64,000 nucleotides of DNA, taken from positions 5,304-69,303 of the forward strand of contig DATEKK010000134.1 of the NCBI GenBank assembly GCA_035277485.1. The letters run 5' to 3'. Positions 17,473 to 26,447 of the stretch are shown here, in pieces. The translations under genes and the position numbers were made by a program. The notes beneath the pieces were generated by a model. It saw only the letters and a list, made by a program, of their open reading frames with translations, ran no database searches and had not been told where the DNA came from. The DNA comes from JADGGM01 sp035277485 (GTDB lineage: Bacteria; Gemmatimonadota; Gemmatimonadetes; Gemmatimonadales; Gemmatimonadaceae). The stretch's first letter is position 1. Every line of letters begins with the position of its first letter.

Positions 17473-18675
17473 TCAGAGCGAGAGCAGGTACTGCACGAGG
17501 TCCGCCTTCTGCTGATCGCTGAGGCTGAGTCCTTTCGCGGAATCGTACCGGTTGACGACATCGAGTAGTGTGGCCGCGCTGCCGTCGTGAAAATACGGTG
17601 GATGCTGCCACACGCCGCGGAGCGGCGACGTGCGCCACATCTTGGTGGCGCTCCGCAAAGCATACATGGGATCGGTGGGAATCTCCGAGGGCGCGTGCAA
17701 GCGCTCGTTCGCATCGGTGAACGTCGGTCCGGCGTGACACGTCGCGCACTTTCCCTGGCCGTTGAAGATCAGTTTCCCGCGGGCGGCCGCGGCCGCATCG
17801 AAGCTGCCGGCCGGCGGCGCAGGCGCCGCAAGGCTGAGCTCGTACGCTTGCAGCGCCGGCAGTTTGGGCGCGACCGAGTCGGGCGACTGCATGATGTTTA
17901 GCCCCAAGCGCGGGTCCGAGAACGAGCCCAGGCCGTGCATCTGGGTGACGGCGACGTATTGGTTCCAATAGGCGACTTGTTGGCCATCGCCCGTGAACGT
18001 CTCGCCGTGAATGCCGGCCAGTCCGTACGCCGGCGGAATCACGGTCGGCCCGTTCTGGCCGTCGAAGTTGAACCGCGGGTCGTACTTGCCCGCGCCCCAC
18101 GAGTTGTACACGGCCTTCTGCGCCGCCGTGAGCGCGGGCGACAACGCGATGATCGCGCCGGGATTGAGATCACGGTTAGGCCAACCGTCGAGACGCGAGC
18201 CGATGCCCGGCGCGATGCGGTTGTCCACGGTCGAATGACAGAGCGCGCAGGTGATGCCGACCTTCGTGATGTTGTTGTTGGAATCGACGGTTGCTTTGAC
18301 GCCGACGACGGCGCCTAACTTGAGCAGCAGCACCGTCGTGGCCGGACTGTGCAGATCCACCTGGCCCGCCTGAATCGCCTGCAGCACCGCCGCCGGCAAC
18401 GTGTCCGCATCCACCTTGAGCCCGACGGCCAGCGCGGTGGCCGGATCGACGTTGTTCTGGATGACGGTGTTCATGTGCAGCGTGTCGGTCCAGAATTTTT
18501 CGTCGCCGTACGTATCGAACCGGAAAATCTGCTTGCCCGACGCGATCACCTCGGGCGACGGCCGTGTGGGCGAGCTCTCGCCGCAGGCCAAGGGAGCGAG
18601 AATCGTCGCCGCAACGAACCCTAAGCGAACGGCCAGCCGAACGCCGGGCGGCACGGCCCCGGAGATTGTACGCAT
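17473..18675 (-). CDS. Di-haem c-type cytochrome lipoprotein
   Basis: A 400-residue exported protein with lipobox LAC (Cys 31) and two haem-binding sites, CALCH (143-147) and CATCH (310-314). The C-terminal half (ARGKLIFNGQGKCATCHAGPTFTD, SPLRGVWQHPPYFHDGSAATLLDVV) matches the MauG/cytochrome c peroxidase-like superfamily. The HPPYFHDG segment carries likely haem or active-site His. The N-terminal half is longer and less typical. Function is unknown; peroxidase or thiol-oxidoreductase-like electron transfer is possible. It has its own promoter region with a palindrome upstream. Confidence 0.82.
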   Translation of the reverse strand: MRTISGAVPPGVRLAVRLGFVAATILAPLACGESSPTRPSPEVIASGKQIFRFDTYGDEKFWTDTLHMNTVIQNNVDPATALAVGLKVDADTLPAAVLQAIQAGQVDLHSPATTVLLLKLGAVVGVKATVDSNNNITKVGITCALCHSTVDNRIAPGIGSRLDGWPNRDLNPGAIIALSPALTAAQKAVYNSWGAGKYDPRFNFDGQNGPTVIPPAYGLAGIHGETFTGDGQQVAYWNQYVAVTQMHGLGSFSDPRLGLNIMQSPDSVAPKLPALQAYELSLAAPAPPAGSFDAAAAARGKLIFNGQGKCATCHAGPTFTDANERLHAPSEIPTDPMYALRSATKMWRTSPLRGVWQHPPYFHDGSAATLLDVVNRYDSAKGLSLSDQQKADLVQYLLSL

Positions 18676-18735
18676 GAGTCACCCCGCAGAATCGAGAGAC
18701 ACCGGCCACACACGAACACATAACGCGATGCAGCG

Positions 18736-18757
18736 TTGTGAATTAGAGAATTCACAA
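18736..18757. promoter_or_regulatory. Perfect palindrome TTGTGAATT-AGAG-AATTCACAA, operator candidate
   Basis: A 9-bp perfect inverted repeat with 4-base spacer sits in an AT-rich island 60-80 bases upstream of the di-haem cytochrome start. The symmetry and AT content, in a very GC-rich genome, suggest a binding site for a dimeric regulator controlling that gene. Apart from this palindrome, region 18676-18876 shows nothing coding. Confidence 0.5.
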
Positions 18758-18876
18758 CAAAATCATTGAGTTATTGTGTATGAGCCGGCGGCCTGCGGCA
18801 ACCGATACGGGGCGAATAGCCTCGCCCCGATCGTACAACGCCTCGATTGTGGGGTGAAATCAGCGCGATCGCGAAC

Positions 18877-20217
18877 CTACTCGATCGCCGCGCGCATCCT
18901 CGCCAGACCCGATTCCAGCGCCGGCACCGAGACCGCTCCGATCGAAAATCGGAACCAACCGCCGTCGTCCGGCACGCCGAACGCCTGGAACGGGATCACC
19001 GCAAGGTTCGCCTCCTTAAGGAGGTATCGCCTGACGTCCTCGCTGCCGCGGAGCACCCGGCCATCGCGCGTCAGGCGACCATCCAATTCGAGCCGCACAC
19101 TACCATAGATGGTGCCGGTGGGGGGCAGCGACGTAACCGGCAAGCCGGCCGTGTGCATCGCGGTGCAGGCAGTATGGATGGCGCCCAGGCGCGCCGCGAT
19201 CGCGGCGTGCATGGATTGATGGTACGTGTCCACCGATTCGGCGTCGCCTAACAATCGCGCCGTCGCGATCTGCGCCGCGCGCGGCGCCCATGCCCCGACG
19301 TGGCTCAGGAAGTCCGCCATGTGCCGCATCACATCGGCCGGCCCCATCGCCCAACCCACGCGCACGCCCGTGGCGGCGAACGCTTTCGAGATCGCATCCA
19401 CCGTGATGACGTAAGGCTCGATCTCGGGACACAAGATCGTCGGGTGCACGTGGCGCACGTCGCCTAACGTGAGCATCCAGTACACCTGGTCGTACAGCAG
19501 GAACAGCGGACGCTCGCCCGCGCCGCGGCGCTTGTTCTCGGCCAGCACCAGCTCGCAGATGTCGCGGAGCGTCGCCGCGTCGAACGCGGTGCCCGCCGGG
19601 TTGAGCGGCGAGTTGAGCACCAAGAGCCGCGCGCCGCGCACCGGAGACTCGAGCGATGCACGCGTGGGCAGGAATGAATCGGCCGCCGAGCACACCACGG
19701 GTCGCGGCGTGGCGCCCACGATCTGACAGTAGTCGGCGTTGTTCCACGACGGCGCGGGATACACCACCGCATCGCCCGGATCGAGCAGCGTGCGATAGGC
19801 GGCGTAGATCGCCGGCCTCGCTCCCGATGCAACGACCACGTTCTCGCCAGTGAGCGAGAGACCGAGACGCGCGCCGGAGAACGTTGCGATCGCATCGCGC
19901 AGCTCGGGCAACCCGCTCGACGGTGGATAGTTCGTTTCGCCCGCTCGCAGCGCGTCCTGCAACCCCGCCACCAATTCAGCGGGCGCGGGAAATTCGCGCG
20001 GGCTGAAATCGCCCACCGTGAGATTGCAAATCGACCTGCCCGCGGCGGTCAGCGCGCGAATCTCGGCCGCGATGCGAAGAATCTGCGACGCACGCAGCGA
20101 GTTGGCCGCGCGCGAGACGCGCGACGGCGATCGGTCGGCCGCGCTGGGCGCGGAGGGCGGAGCGCCGGCGCCGGCATCCGCGGCTGTGGCCAGGTTGGTG
20201 GAAGCGTCAAGCGTCAT
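18877..20217 (-). CDS. Class I/II PLP-dependent aminotransferase
   Basis: A 446-residue fold-type I aminotransferase. Seen: the N-terminal TVGDFSPREFPAP, the NSPLNPAGT motif (202-210), the YDQVYW Asp (243), and the PLP Schiff-base Lys 278 in SKAFAATGVRVGWAMGP. The final part contains the FRFSIGA substrate-carboxylate Arg. It resembles aspartate/tyrosine/aromatic aminotransferases; the amino acid is not certain. The N-terminal 45 residues are Ala/Ser-rich and may be an over-extended start. It is divergent from the BTAD regulator. Confidence 0.85.
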   Translation of the reverse strand: MTLDASTNLATAADAGAGAPPSAPSAADRSPSRVSRAANSLRASQILRIAAEIRALTAAGRSICNLTVGDFSPREFPAPAELVAGLQDALRAGETNYPPSSGLPELRDAIATFSGARLGLSLTGENVVVASGARPAIYAAYRTLLDPGDAVVYPAPSWNNADYCQIVGATPRPVVCSAADSFLPTRASLESPVRGARLLVLNSPLNPAGTAFDAATLRDICELVLAENKRRGAGERPLFLLYDQVYWMLTLGDVRHVHPTILCPEIEPYVITVDAISKAFAATGVRVGWAMGPADVMRHMADFLSHVGAWAPRAAQIATARLLGDAESVDTYHQSMHAAIAARLGAIHTACTAMHTAGLPVTSLPPTGTIYGSVRLELDGRLTRDGRVLRGSEDVRRYLLKEANLAVIPFQAFGVPDDGGWFRFSIGAVSVPALESGLARMRAAIE

Positions 20218-20464
20218 TGCTGCTCTCGAGAGAGTCGATCGTGCGCATCGCGCGGGCTCGGATGAAGGTAAACCGGCGAACCGCCGCCCGCGACTCAGGG
20301 CATCCCTCCGCTCTCGGTTCAGTGGGGCTTCACCTCATTCTGACCATGGGCCTGCCTTCCCGGCCGAGCCGGGAACCAGTACAATGGATCGCAACGGCGA
20401 TGAGTTGTCCCATCGCCGCGGTCCCACCTGGCTCACGCGAGATGCTCCGAGCGCACTCGATTCC

Positions 20465-23047
20465 ATGATTCGTTTTCGCACGCTTGGCGGCCTCGATCTG
20501 CGCGACGACAGCGGGCACGAGTTCCTGTCGATCCTGCGGCAGCCCAAGCGGCTCGCCCTGCTCGCGTACCTGGCTATCGCAACTCCGGCTGGTTACCACC
20601 GCCGCGACACCGTCCTCGCGCTCTTGTGGCCGGAGATGGATGGTGAGCGCGCGCGCAGTGCTCTCAGGCAAGCCGTGCACTTTCTCCGCCGCACGTTGGG
20701 CGCGGACATCGTGCAGGGCCACGGTGGTGAAGATCTGGGGATCGTGTCCGGCGATTTTTGGTGCGACGCGCGCGCATTCGATGATGCGCTCGTGCGCGGC
20801 GAGTCCGCCGAAGCGCTCGAGCTGTACGGCGGCGATCTGTTGCACGGATTTTTCGTCACCGGCGCGTCGAACGAGTTCGATGAATGGCTGGCGCAGCAGC
20901 GAGCGCGTCGCCGGCAACAGGCCATCGAATGTGCGTGGGCATTCGCCGATCGCTGCGAGGCAGCGGGCTCCGGCACCGACGCGGTGCGCTGGTCGCGGTG
21001 GGCCGCGGAACGCGCACCCGACGACGAGCGCTCGCACCGGCGGCTCATCGCGCTCCTCGATCGGTTAGGCGACCGTACCGGCGCGCTGCGCGCATACGAA
21101 AACTTCGTGCAGCGTGCCCGCGACGAATTCGACGCCGAGCCGTCGGCGGAAACGCAGGCGCTGGTGGCGGCGATCCGATCGCGCACGACGTCCGCGCCGA
21201 CGGTGCCGGCCGCGGCGGCCGCGCCGGCCGTGCGTGCGCTGGCGCCTCCTCCTCGGGCACTCGACGAGATCGCGCCCACGTCCGAGCTCGAAGCGCGTGT
21301 GACGGCGGGTGCCCGTGATGGCGCCCCGCGCCCGTCTCGTGTGCGACGCGCCCGGGTGTGGTTGGCGACGGCAGCGGCGGTGCTCCTCGTGGCCGGCGCG
21401 CTCTACGGCGCGCGCGCCGTGCGATCCGGCGAGCAGCCGCCGGACGCCGCGGCCGGAACCGTGTACGACGCCGGCGGATCCGTTAGGCATTCGCGCGCGC
21501 CGCGCGAAACCGTGACCACGTCGTCGCCGGTCGCCTCGCGGTTCTTTGCCGCCGGGCTGCGCGCGCTCTACGACCACGGCGACGCGCGGCTGGCCCGATC
21601 GCTGTTCCTCGATGCGTTAGGCGAAGACACGTCGTTCGCCATGGCCGCGTATTACGCCGCGCAGTGCGCGTACGACCTCGACTCGCCCGAAGGGCCGTCG
21701 CTGATGGTCCGGGCGAAACGGCTCGCGCCGCGCGCCAGCGAGCGCGAGCGGCTCATCATCGAGACCGCGTGGGCATCGGGGACGTACGACCCCAACCTGA
21801 TGGAAGTCGCCGAGTCGCTGGCGACGCGCTACCCGATGGAGCCCGAGGGACACATCGCGCTCGCCACCACACTCATCGCCGCCGGAGACTTCCTCGGCGC
21901 CGTGCCGCACCTCCGGCACGTGATCGACATGGACTCGAGCGCGCTGATCAGCGCGCAGCCATCGTGCTCGGCGTGCGTCGCGTTCGACAATCTCGTCCAG
22001 GCGTACATCATGGCGGATTCGCTCGCCGCCGCCGAACGCGTGGCGCGCGAATGGGTGCGGCGACAGCCGCGCTCCGCGGCGGCATGGGTGTCACTCGTGG
22101 GCGTGATTGCGCGGAGTGGTCGCGAGGCCGAGGCGGTCGAAGCGGAGCGTCAGGCCGCCGCGCTCGACCCGTCCGCGGACGGGGCCCTCGCGATGGCGGT
22201 GATCGCGGTGCATGCCGATGATTACGACGAAGCGGACCGGATGCTGTCGGCGCGCCTTAAGACGGCGGGACCGGACGCGGCGGCATCGGTGTTGTGGTGG
22301 CAGGTGATCGCGTTCCGGAACGAGGGTCGGTTAGGCGACGCGCTCGCGGCGGCGCGGGCGCTCGCCACGCCGGCCGAATCCCAGCGCGACCTGGCCGGCG
22401 ACGCGGAAGCGCAGGTGTGGTTCGAGGAGGGGCACTACCGGGCCGCCGCGCGCCTGTTCGATTCGCTGGCCGCCGTCCCGCCCGCGGCGGCGCCTAACGC
22501 GCCCGGCTCGCTCGCCCGCCAGCGCACCTGGATGCTGACGCACGCGGCCACCGCGTGGGCGGCCGCCGGCGACACCCTGCACCTCGCCCAACTGGCGGAC
22601 TCGGTGGAAGGATCGGCGCGCCTCAGCTCGTACGGCCGCGACTGGTCGCTGCCGCACTATCTGCGCGGGCTGCTCTGGCGGGCGCGCGGCGACTCGGCGC
22701 GGTCGTTGGGCGAGCTGTCGCACGCGATCTTCTCGCCGAGCGATGGGTATACGCGCGCGAACCTGGAGCTGGCGCGCGCGTGGTTAGGCGCGGGCCAACC
22801 GCGCGCAGCGGTCGCCATCCTGTCGTCGGCGCTGCGCGGGCCCGTCGAAGCGTCGAGCTTCTACCTCACGCGCACCGAGATCCACGAGATGCTCGCGCGG
22901 AGTTTCGAGGCCGCGGGCATGGCGGACAGCGCGGCGGCGCACTATGCGATTGTCGCGCGGAGCTGGCGAAACGGCGACGCGCCGTTCCGCCGCCGGGCCG
23001 CGATCGCCGACGCGGCGCGGCGGCGCTTGACGCACGCGGGCGCTTGA
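20465..23047 (+). CDS. BTAD/winged-helix transcriptional regulator with TPR tail
   Basis: About 860 residues. The N-terminus MIRFRTLGGLDLRD...PKRLALLAYLA is the winged-helix DNA-binding domain of SARP/DnrI-type activators. It is followed by the bacterial transcriptional activator domain (ELYGGDLLHGFF, DDERSHRRLIALLDRLGDRTGALRAYENFV). A single membrane helix (WLATAAAVLLVAGALYGA) comes near residue 300, then a long Ala-rich TPR-like region. This is a membrane-tethered regulator with a presumed extracytoplasmic sensor. The start at 20465 fits the family N-terminus; an ATG at 20384 is also in frame. Five of its GTTAGGC motif copies encode Leu-Gly. Confidence 0.82.
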   Translation: MIRFRTLGGLDLRDDSGHEFLSILRQPKRLALLAYLAIATPAGYHRRDTVLALLWPEMDGERARSALRQAVHFLRRTLGADIVQGHGGEDLGIVSGDFWCDARAFDDALVRGESAEALELYGGDLLHGFFVTGASNEFDEWLAQQRARRRQQAIECAWAFADRCEAAGSGTDAVRWSRWAAERAPDDERSHRRLIALLDRLGDRTGALRAYENFVQRARDEFDAEPSAETQALVAAIRSRTTSAPTVPAAAAAPAVRALAPPPRALDEIAPTSELEARVTAGARDGAPRPSRVRRARVWLATAAAVLLVAGALYGARAVRSGEQPPDAAAGTVYDAGGSVRHSRAPRETVTTSSPVASRFFAAGLRALYDHGDARLARSLFLDALGEDTSFAMAAYYAAQCAYDLDSPEGPSLMVRAKRLAPRASERERLIIETAWASGTYDPNLMEVAESLATRYPMEPEGHIALATTLIAAGDFLGAVPHLRHVIDMDSSALISAQPSCSACVAFDNLVQAYIMADSLAAAERVAREWVRRQPRSAAAWVSLVGVIARSGREAEAVEAERQAAALDPSADGALAMAVIAVHADDYDEADRMLSARLKTAGPDAAASVLWWQVIAFRNEGRLGDALAAARALATPAESQRDLAGDAEAQVWFEEGHYRAAARLFDSLAAVPPAAAPNAPGSLARQRTWMLTHAATAWAAAGDTLHLAQLADSVEGSARLSSYGRDWSLPHYLRGLLWRARGDSARSLGELSHAIFSPSDGYTRANLELARAWLGAGQPRAAVAILSSALRGPVEASSFYLTRTEIHEMLARSFEAAGMADSAAAHYAIVARSWRNGDAPFRRRAAIADAARRRLTHAGA

Positions 23048-23060
23048 TGCGCGGGCTCCG

Positions 23061-23684
23061 TTAGGCGCGGGGGCGGCGGGACCGAGCGGTTTGGCGCTTG
23101 ACTGCGCCGGTGCGGTCGAGCGGCGGGATGCGCCGACCCGCGGCCGAGTGTGTGATCAGCGTCTCGAGCCGTGCGCGGCGCGTCGCCTCGCGTTTGGCGC
23201 TCGTCACCCAGTGTGTGGCCGTCCGCCGGTACCAGGGCGCTTGCGCAGCGAAGAAGGTCCACGCCGCCTGGTTGGAGCGGAAACGCCGATCCGAGCCGGC
23301 ATCGAACGCCGCGCGGGAGCGCGCCTCGTACGAATAGATCTCGGATCGCTTCGCGTCGCGAGACTCGAATGCCGCGCGTCCGGCCGGGTGCACGAGGCCC
23401 AACGCCAACAGCTCGCCCACGCGCTTGATGTTGACGCTGCTCCACGTGCTGCGCGCGGTGCGCGGCGTGAATCGAATGGTGTAGCGCTCGGCGTCGAGTG
23501 ACCGGCGCACGCCGTCGATCCAGCCGAAGCACAACGCCTGGTCGACGGATTCGGGCCACGTGATGGTCGGCCGCTTCGAGCCGCGCTTGTAGAAGCCCAC
23601 CACGACTTGGGCGGCGGACGCGTGGTGTTCCTCGAGCCACGCGCGCCACGCCGCGGGCGTCGCGAAGAAAATGGGCTTGGCCAT
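23061..23684 (-). CDS. YdeI/OmpD-associated family protein
   Basis: A 207-residue cytosolic protein. FFATPAAWRAWLEEHH, ALCFGWIDGVRRSLD and YTIRFTPRTARSTWSSVN are characteristic of the YdeI family (a DUF1801/OmdA-like fold). The C-terminus ends in a basic tail. The biochemical role is not established. It ends 13 bases from the convergent regulator stop. Confidence 0.8.
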   Translation of the reverse strand: MAKPIFFATPAAWRAWLEEHHASAAQVVVGFYKRGSKRPTITWPESVDQALCFGWIDGVRRSLDAERYTIRFTPRTARSTWSSVNIKRVGELLALGLVHPAGRAAFESRDAKRSEIYSYEARSRAAFDAGSDRRFRSNQAAWTFFAAQAPWYRRTATHWVTSAKREATRRARLETLITHSAAGRRIPPLDRTGAVKRQTARSRRPRA

Positions 23685-23920
23685 TCGTATCTGCCTAACG
23701 TAGGGCGGTTTCGCGTCGCGGCGGCCTGGCCGGGCACACCGCGGTCATCGGCTCCGGAAAATTCGACGCGCGCGGCGCGGCGTCAACCCGTTGCGGCGCG
23801 TCCGGACGTCCGGCCGTGACCCCGCGGGCGACGCACGGTTGCGCCCGCCACGAGGCGGATTGTAACGTTGGACGCGAAGCACCGTAGGGTACTGGAGACA
23901 CCGAACGGAGGAGACGCACG

Positions 23921-24655
23921 ATGCTGTCGTCATCACGCCTAACCCGATGGCTCGCCCTCGCGATGTTAGGCACCGCGCCGCTGCTCTCGGCGTGCATTGG
24001 AGGAGAATCCGGCCCGGCGTGGAGCGGCCCGCCCTTCTCCGCCGACCTCGTGGATCCCAGGCAGCCCGACAAACCCGGAGGCCACCTGTACCTGTCCGAC
24101 GGGAAGCTACGCTTCGAATCCACGGACACGGCGTCGCCCGGCGCGCTGGTGCTCGATCCGGCGCGAGGGACGACGCTGCTCATCAACGATCAGAAAAAGG
24201 AATACTTCGACGCCGGGATGTTCACGTCGGTCGTCACGAAAATGTTCGGGCCCGTGCTCGCGTTTTTCCGTCCGGCCGGCGCAGGCGATCCGTGCACGCA
24301 GTGGAACTCGAGGGCCATGCCGTTCGCGTCGCTGTCGCACGACAAGTCCGATACCCCAACCCACTTCACGTGCACGAGCCTGGGCACCGAAAGCGTGGAC
24401 GGCCGCGCCGCGCACAAATGGAAGGTGACGAGCGACGACAAGGACAGCGGATCGGGCACCGCCTGGATCGATGACCGGCTGCAAATCGTGTCGAAGTGGA
24501 CGGGCAGCGACGGCGACGGCATGGAGATGCGCAACATCAAAGAGGGCACCGTGCCCGCGTCCATGTTCGCGGCACCACCGAGTTACAAGAAGCTGAGCGT
24601 GTCCAGCATCTTGAGCGGCATGATGAGCGGGTCGGACAAAGGGTCGCACCCGTAG
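23921..24655 (+). CDS. DUF4412-like lipoprotein
   Basis: A 244-residue lipoprotein with lipobox LSAC (Cys about 25). The body has the pattern of DUF4412 (outer-membrane lipoprotein-sorting-like) proteins: GGHLYLSDGKLRFES, LVLDPARGTTLLINDQKKEYFD, ESVDGRAAHKWKV, AWIDDRLQIVSKW. The function is unknown; a beta-rich periplasmic binding or chaperone role is possible. A GGAGGAG Shine-Dalgarno lies eight bases upstream. Confidence 0.75.
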   Translation: MLSSSRLTRWLALAMLGTAPLLSACIGGESGPAWSGPPFSADLVDPRQPDKPGGHLYLSDGKLRFESTDTASPGALVLDPARGTTLLINDQKKEYFDAGMFTSVVTKMFGPVLAFFRPAGAGDPCTQWNSRAMPFASLSHDKSDTPTHFTCTSLGTESVDGRAAHKWKVTSDDKDSGSGTAWIDDRLQIVSKWTGSDGDGMEMRNIKEGTVPASMFAAPPSYKKLSVSSILSGMMSGSDKGSHP

Positions 24656-24754
24656 CCGGCCGAAATCTCCGGGGTGGCGCGCGACGGGACTCTTCGCCTT
24701 ATTCAGGGCGGTTCGTCCCGTCGCGGCCTCTCACCCTCAAGCCGGTTCGTCCTC

Positions 24755-26368
24755 ATGAAGGCTCCTTCTCGTCATATCGCCCTGCTCTTCCTCGCCGCCG
24801 CCATACCGGCGACGGTTTCCGCGCAGCAACGCCGGCCGGCCCAGCGCACGGTCGAGCAACGCGATTCGACGGCCAAGTCAGCGCCTAACGCAGACACATC
24901 ACCGGCCGACGACAACAAAGTGCAGCGCGTCGTCACGCAGCACTCGGTGGTCATCGGCGGCCAACGCATCGACTACGATGCCACGGTCGGCGACATCATC
25001 CTGCGCGACAGTGCCGACGAGCCGATCGGCGCGCTCTATTTCACCGCGTACACCAAACGCGGCGTCACCGATCCGTCGCGGCGCCCGATCACCTTCGCGT
25101 ACAACGGCGGCCCGGGCTCGTCATCGGTGTGGGTGCACATGGGCGCGTTCGGGCCCAAGCGCGTCGTCACGCCCGACACCACACACGCGCCGCCGCCGCC
25201 CTATCAACTGGTCGACAACACGTACAGCCCGCTCGACAAGACGGACCTCGTGTTCATCGATCCGATCGGCACCGGCTTCAGTCATCCGTTAGGCAAGGCC
25301 ACCGGCAAGATGTTCTGGGGCGTCGACGAGGACGCGCGCTCGCTGGGGCAGTTCGTCAGCCGCTACCTCACCGAGCAGGACCGCTGGAACTCGCCGCGCT
25401 ACTTGTTAGGCGAGAGCTACGGCACCACGCGCTCGGCGGCGCTCGTGAACTACCTGCAGCAAGCCGACAACATGGATTTCAACGGCGTCATCCTCATGTC
25501 GTCGGTGCTCGACTTCCAGACCATCACGTTCGATCCGGGCAACCTGATGCCGTACGTGATGTACCTGCCGTCGTACGCCGCCGTCGCGTGGTACCACCAC
25601 GCGCTGCCCGACCAGGCAGCACAGCTCAGGCCGTTCCTGAAGGAGGTCGAACACTTCGCGACCGGCGACTACATGCACGCGCTCATTCAGGGCGATGAGC
25701 TCGCGCCCGATGAGCGCGCCCGAGTCATCGCGCAGCTCCACAAGTACACGGGACTCGACACCGCATACATCGACCGCGCGAACCTCAAGGTGGACGCGTC
25801 GGAATTCGAGAAGGAGCTGCTGCGCGAGCACGGCGAAGTCGTCGGCCGGCTCGACGCACGCTTCACAGGACCGACGTTCGACCTGCTCGCCCAACGGGCG
25901 CCGTACGACCCGCAATCCTCCTCGATCAGCTCGGCGTTCGTGTCGACGTTCCAGACGTACCTGCACACGGAGCTCAACTTCCCGCGCGACAAACAGTACA
26001 TGGTGAGCGGTCGCGTGAATCCGTGGAACTGGTCGCACGGGCAGCGCGGCGGATGGCCGGGGCACACGAATGTCGCGGTGGATCTCGCCGAGGCGCTGCA
26101 GCTGAATCCGCACCTGCACGTGCTGCTCAACTCCGGACTGTTCGATCTTGCGACGCCGTATTACGCGGCCGAGTGGACGATGGACCAGATGGACCTGCCC
26201 AAGAACCTGCGCGGCCACGTGCAATTCGCCGAGTACGACGCGGGCCACATGATGTACGTGTACGAGCCATCCTTGGCGAAGCTCAAAGAGAACATCGCAT
26301 CCTTCATCGATGCGACGTCCGGCGTGAACGGCACGGCAGGACGGGTGGCGACGGCGACGTCGAAATAG
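24755..26368 (+). CDS. Peptidase S10 family serine carboxypeptidase
   Basis: A 537-residue secreted carboxypeptidase with a signal peptide to SAQQ. The S10 motifs are present: the oxyanion segment YNGGPGSSSVW, the nucleophile Ser in GESYGTTRSA, the Asp in LFDLATPYYAAEW and the His in DAGHMMY. Such enzymes remove C-terminal residues and are common in bacteria from protein-rich or soil niches. The ATG at 24755 is chosen because it starts the signal peptide; the frame opens earlier at 24674. A terminator follows. Confidence 0.9.
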   Translation: MKAPSRHIALLFLAAAIPATVSAQQRRPAQRTVEQRDSTAKSAPNADTSPADDNKVQRVVTQHSVVIGGQRIDYDATVGDIILRDSADEPIGALYFTAYTKRGVTDPSRRPITFAYNGGPGSSSVWVHMGAFGPKRVVTPDTTHAPPPPYQLVDNTYSPLDKTDLVFIDPIGTGFSHPLGKATGKMFWGVDEDARSLGQFVSRYLTEQDRWNSPRYLLGESYGTTRSAALVNYLQQADNMDFNGVILMSSVLDFQTITFDPGNLMPYVMYLPSYAAVAWYHHALPDQAAQLRPFLKEVEHFATGDYMHALIQGDELAPDERARVIAQLHKYTGLDTAYIDRANLKVDASEFEKELLREHGEVVGRLDARFTGPTFDLLAQRAPYDPQSSSISSAFVSTFQTYLHTELNFPRDKQYMVSGRVNPWNWSHGQRGGWPGHTNVAVDLAEALQLNPHLHVLLNSGLFDLATPYYAAEWTMDQMDLPKNLRGHVQFAEYDAGHMMYVYEPSLAKLKENIASFIDATSGVNGTAGRVATATSK

Positions 26369-26391
26369 AACCGAGCGTCAGGCGAAACGGG

Positions 26392-26425
26392 ACGGGGCAG
26401 CGGCGGAGGATTGCCGCTGCCCCGT
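26392..26425. terminator. Bidirectional hairpin between convergent genes
   Basis: A perfect 13-bp stem (ACGGGGCAGCGGC, 26392-26404, with 26413-26425) and an 8-base loop. It sits between the peptidase stop (26368) and the glycosyltransferase stop (26448). There is no clear T-run on either side. Confidence 0.65.
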
Positions 26426-26447
26426 CTGCGTTCCGTCACGCGGATCG

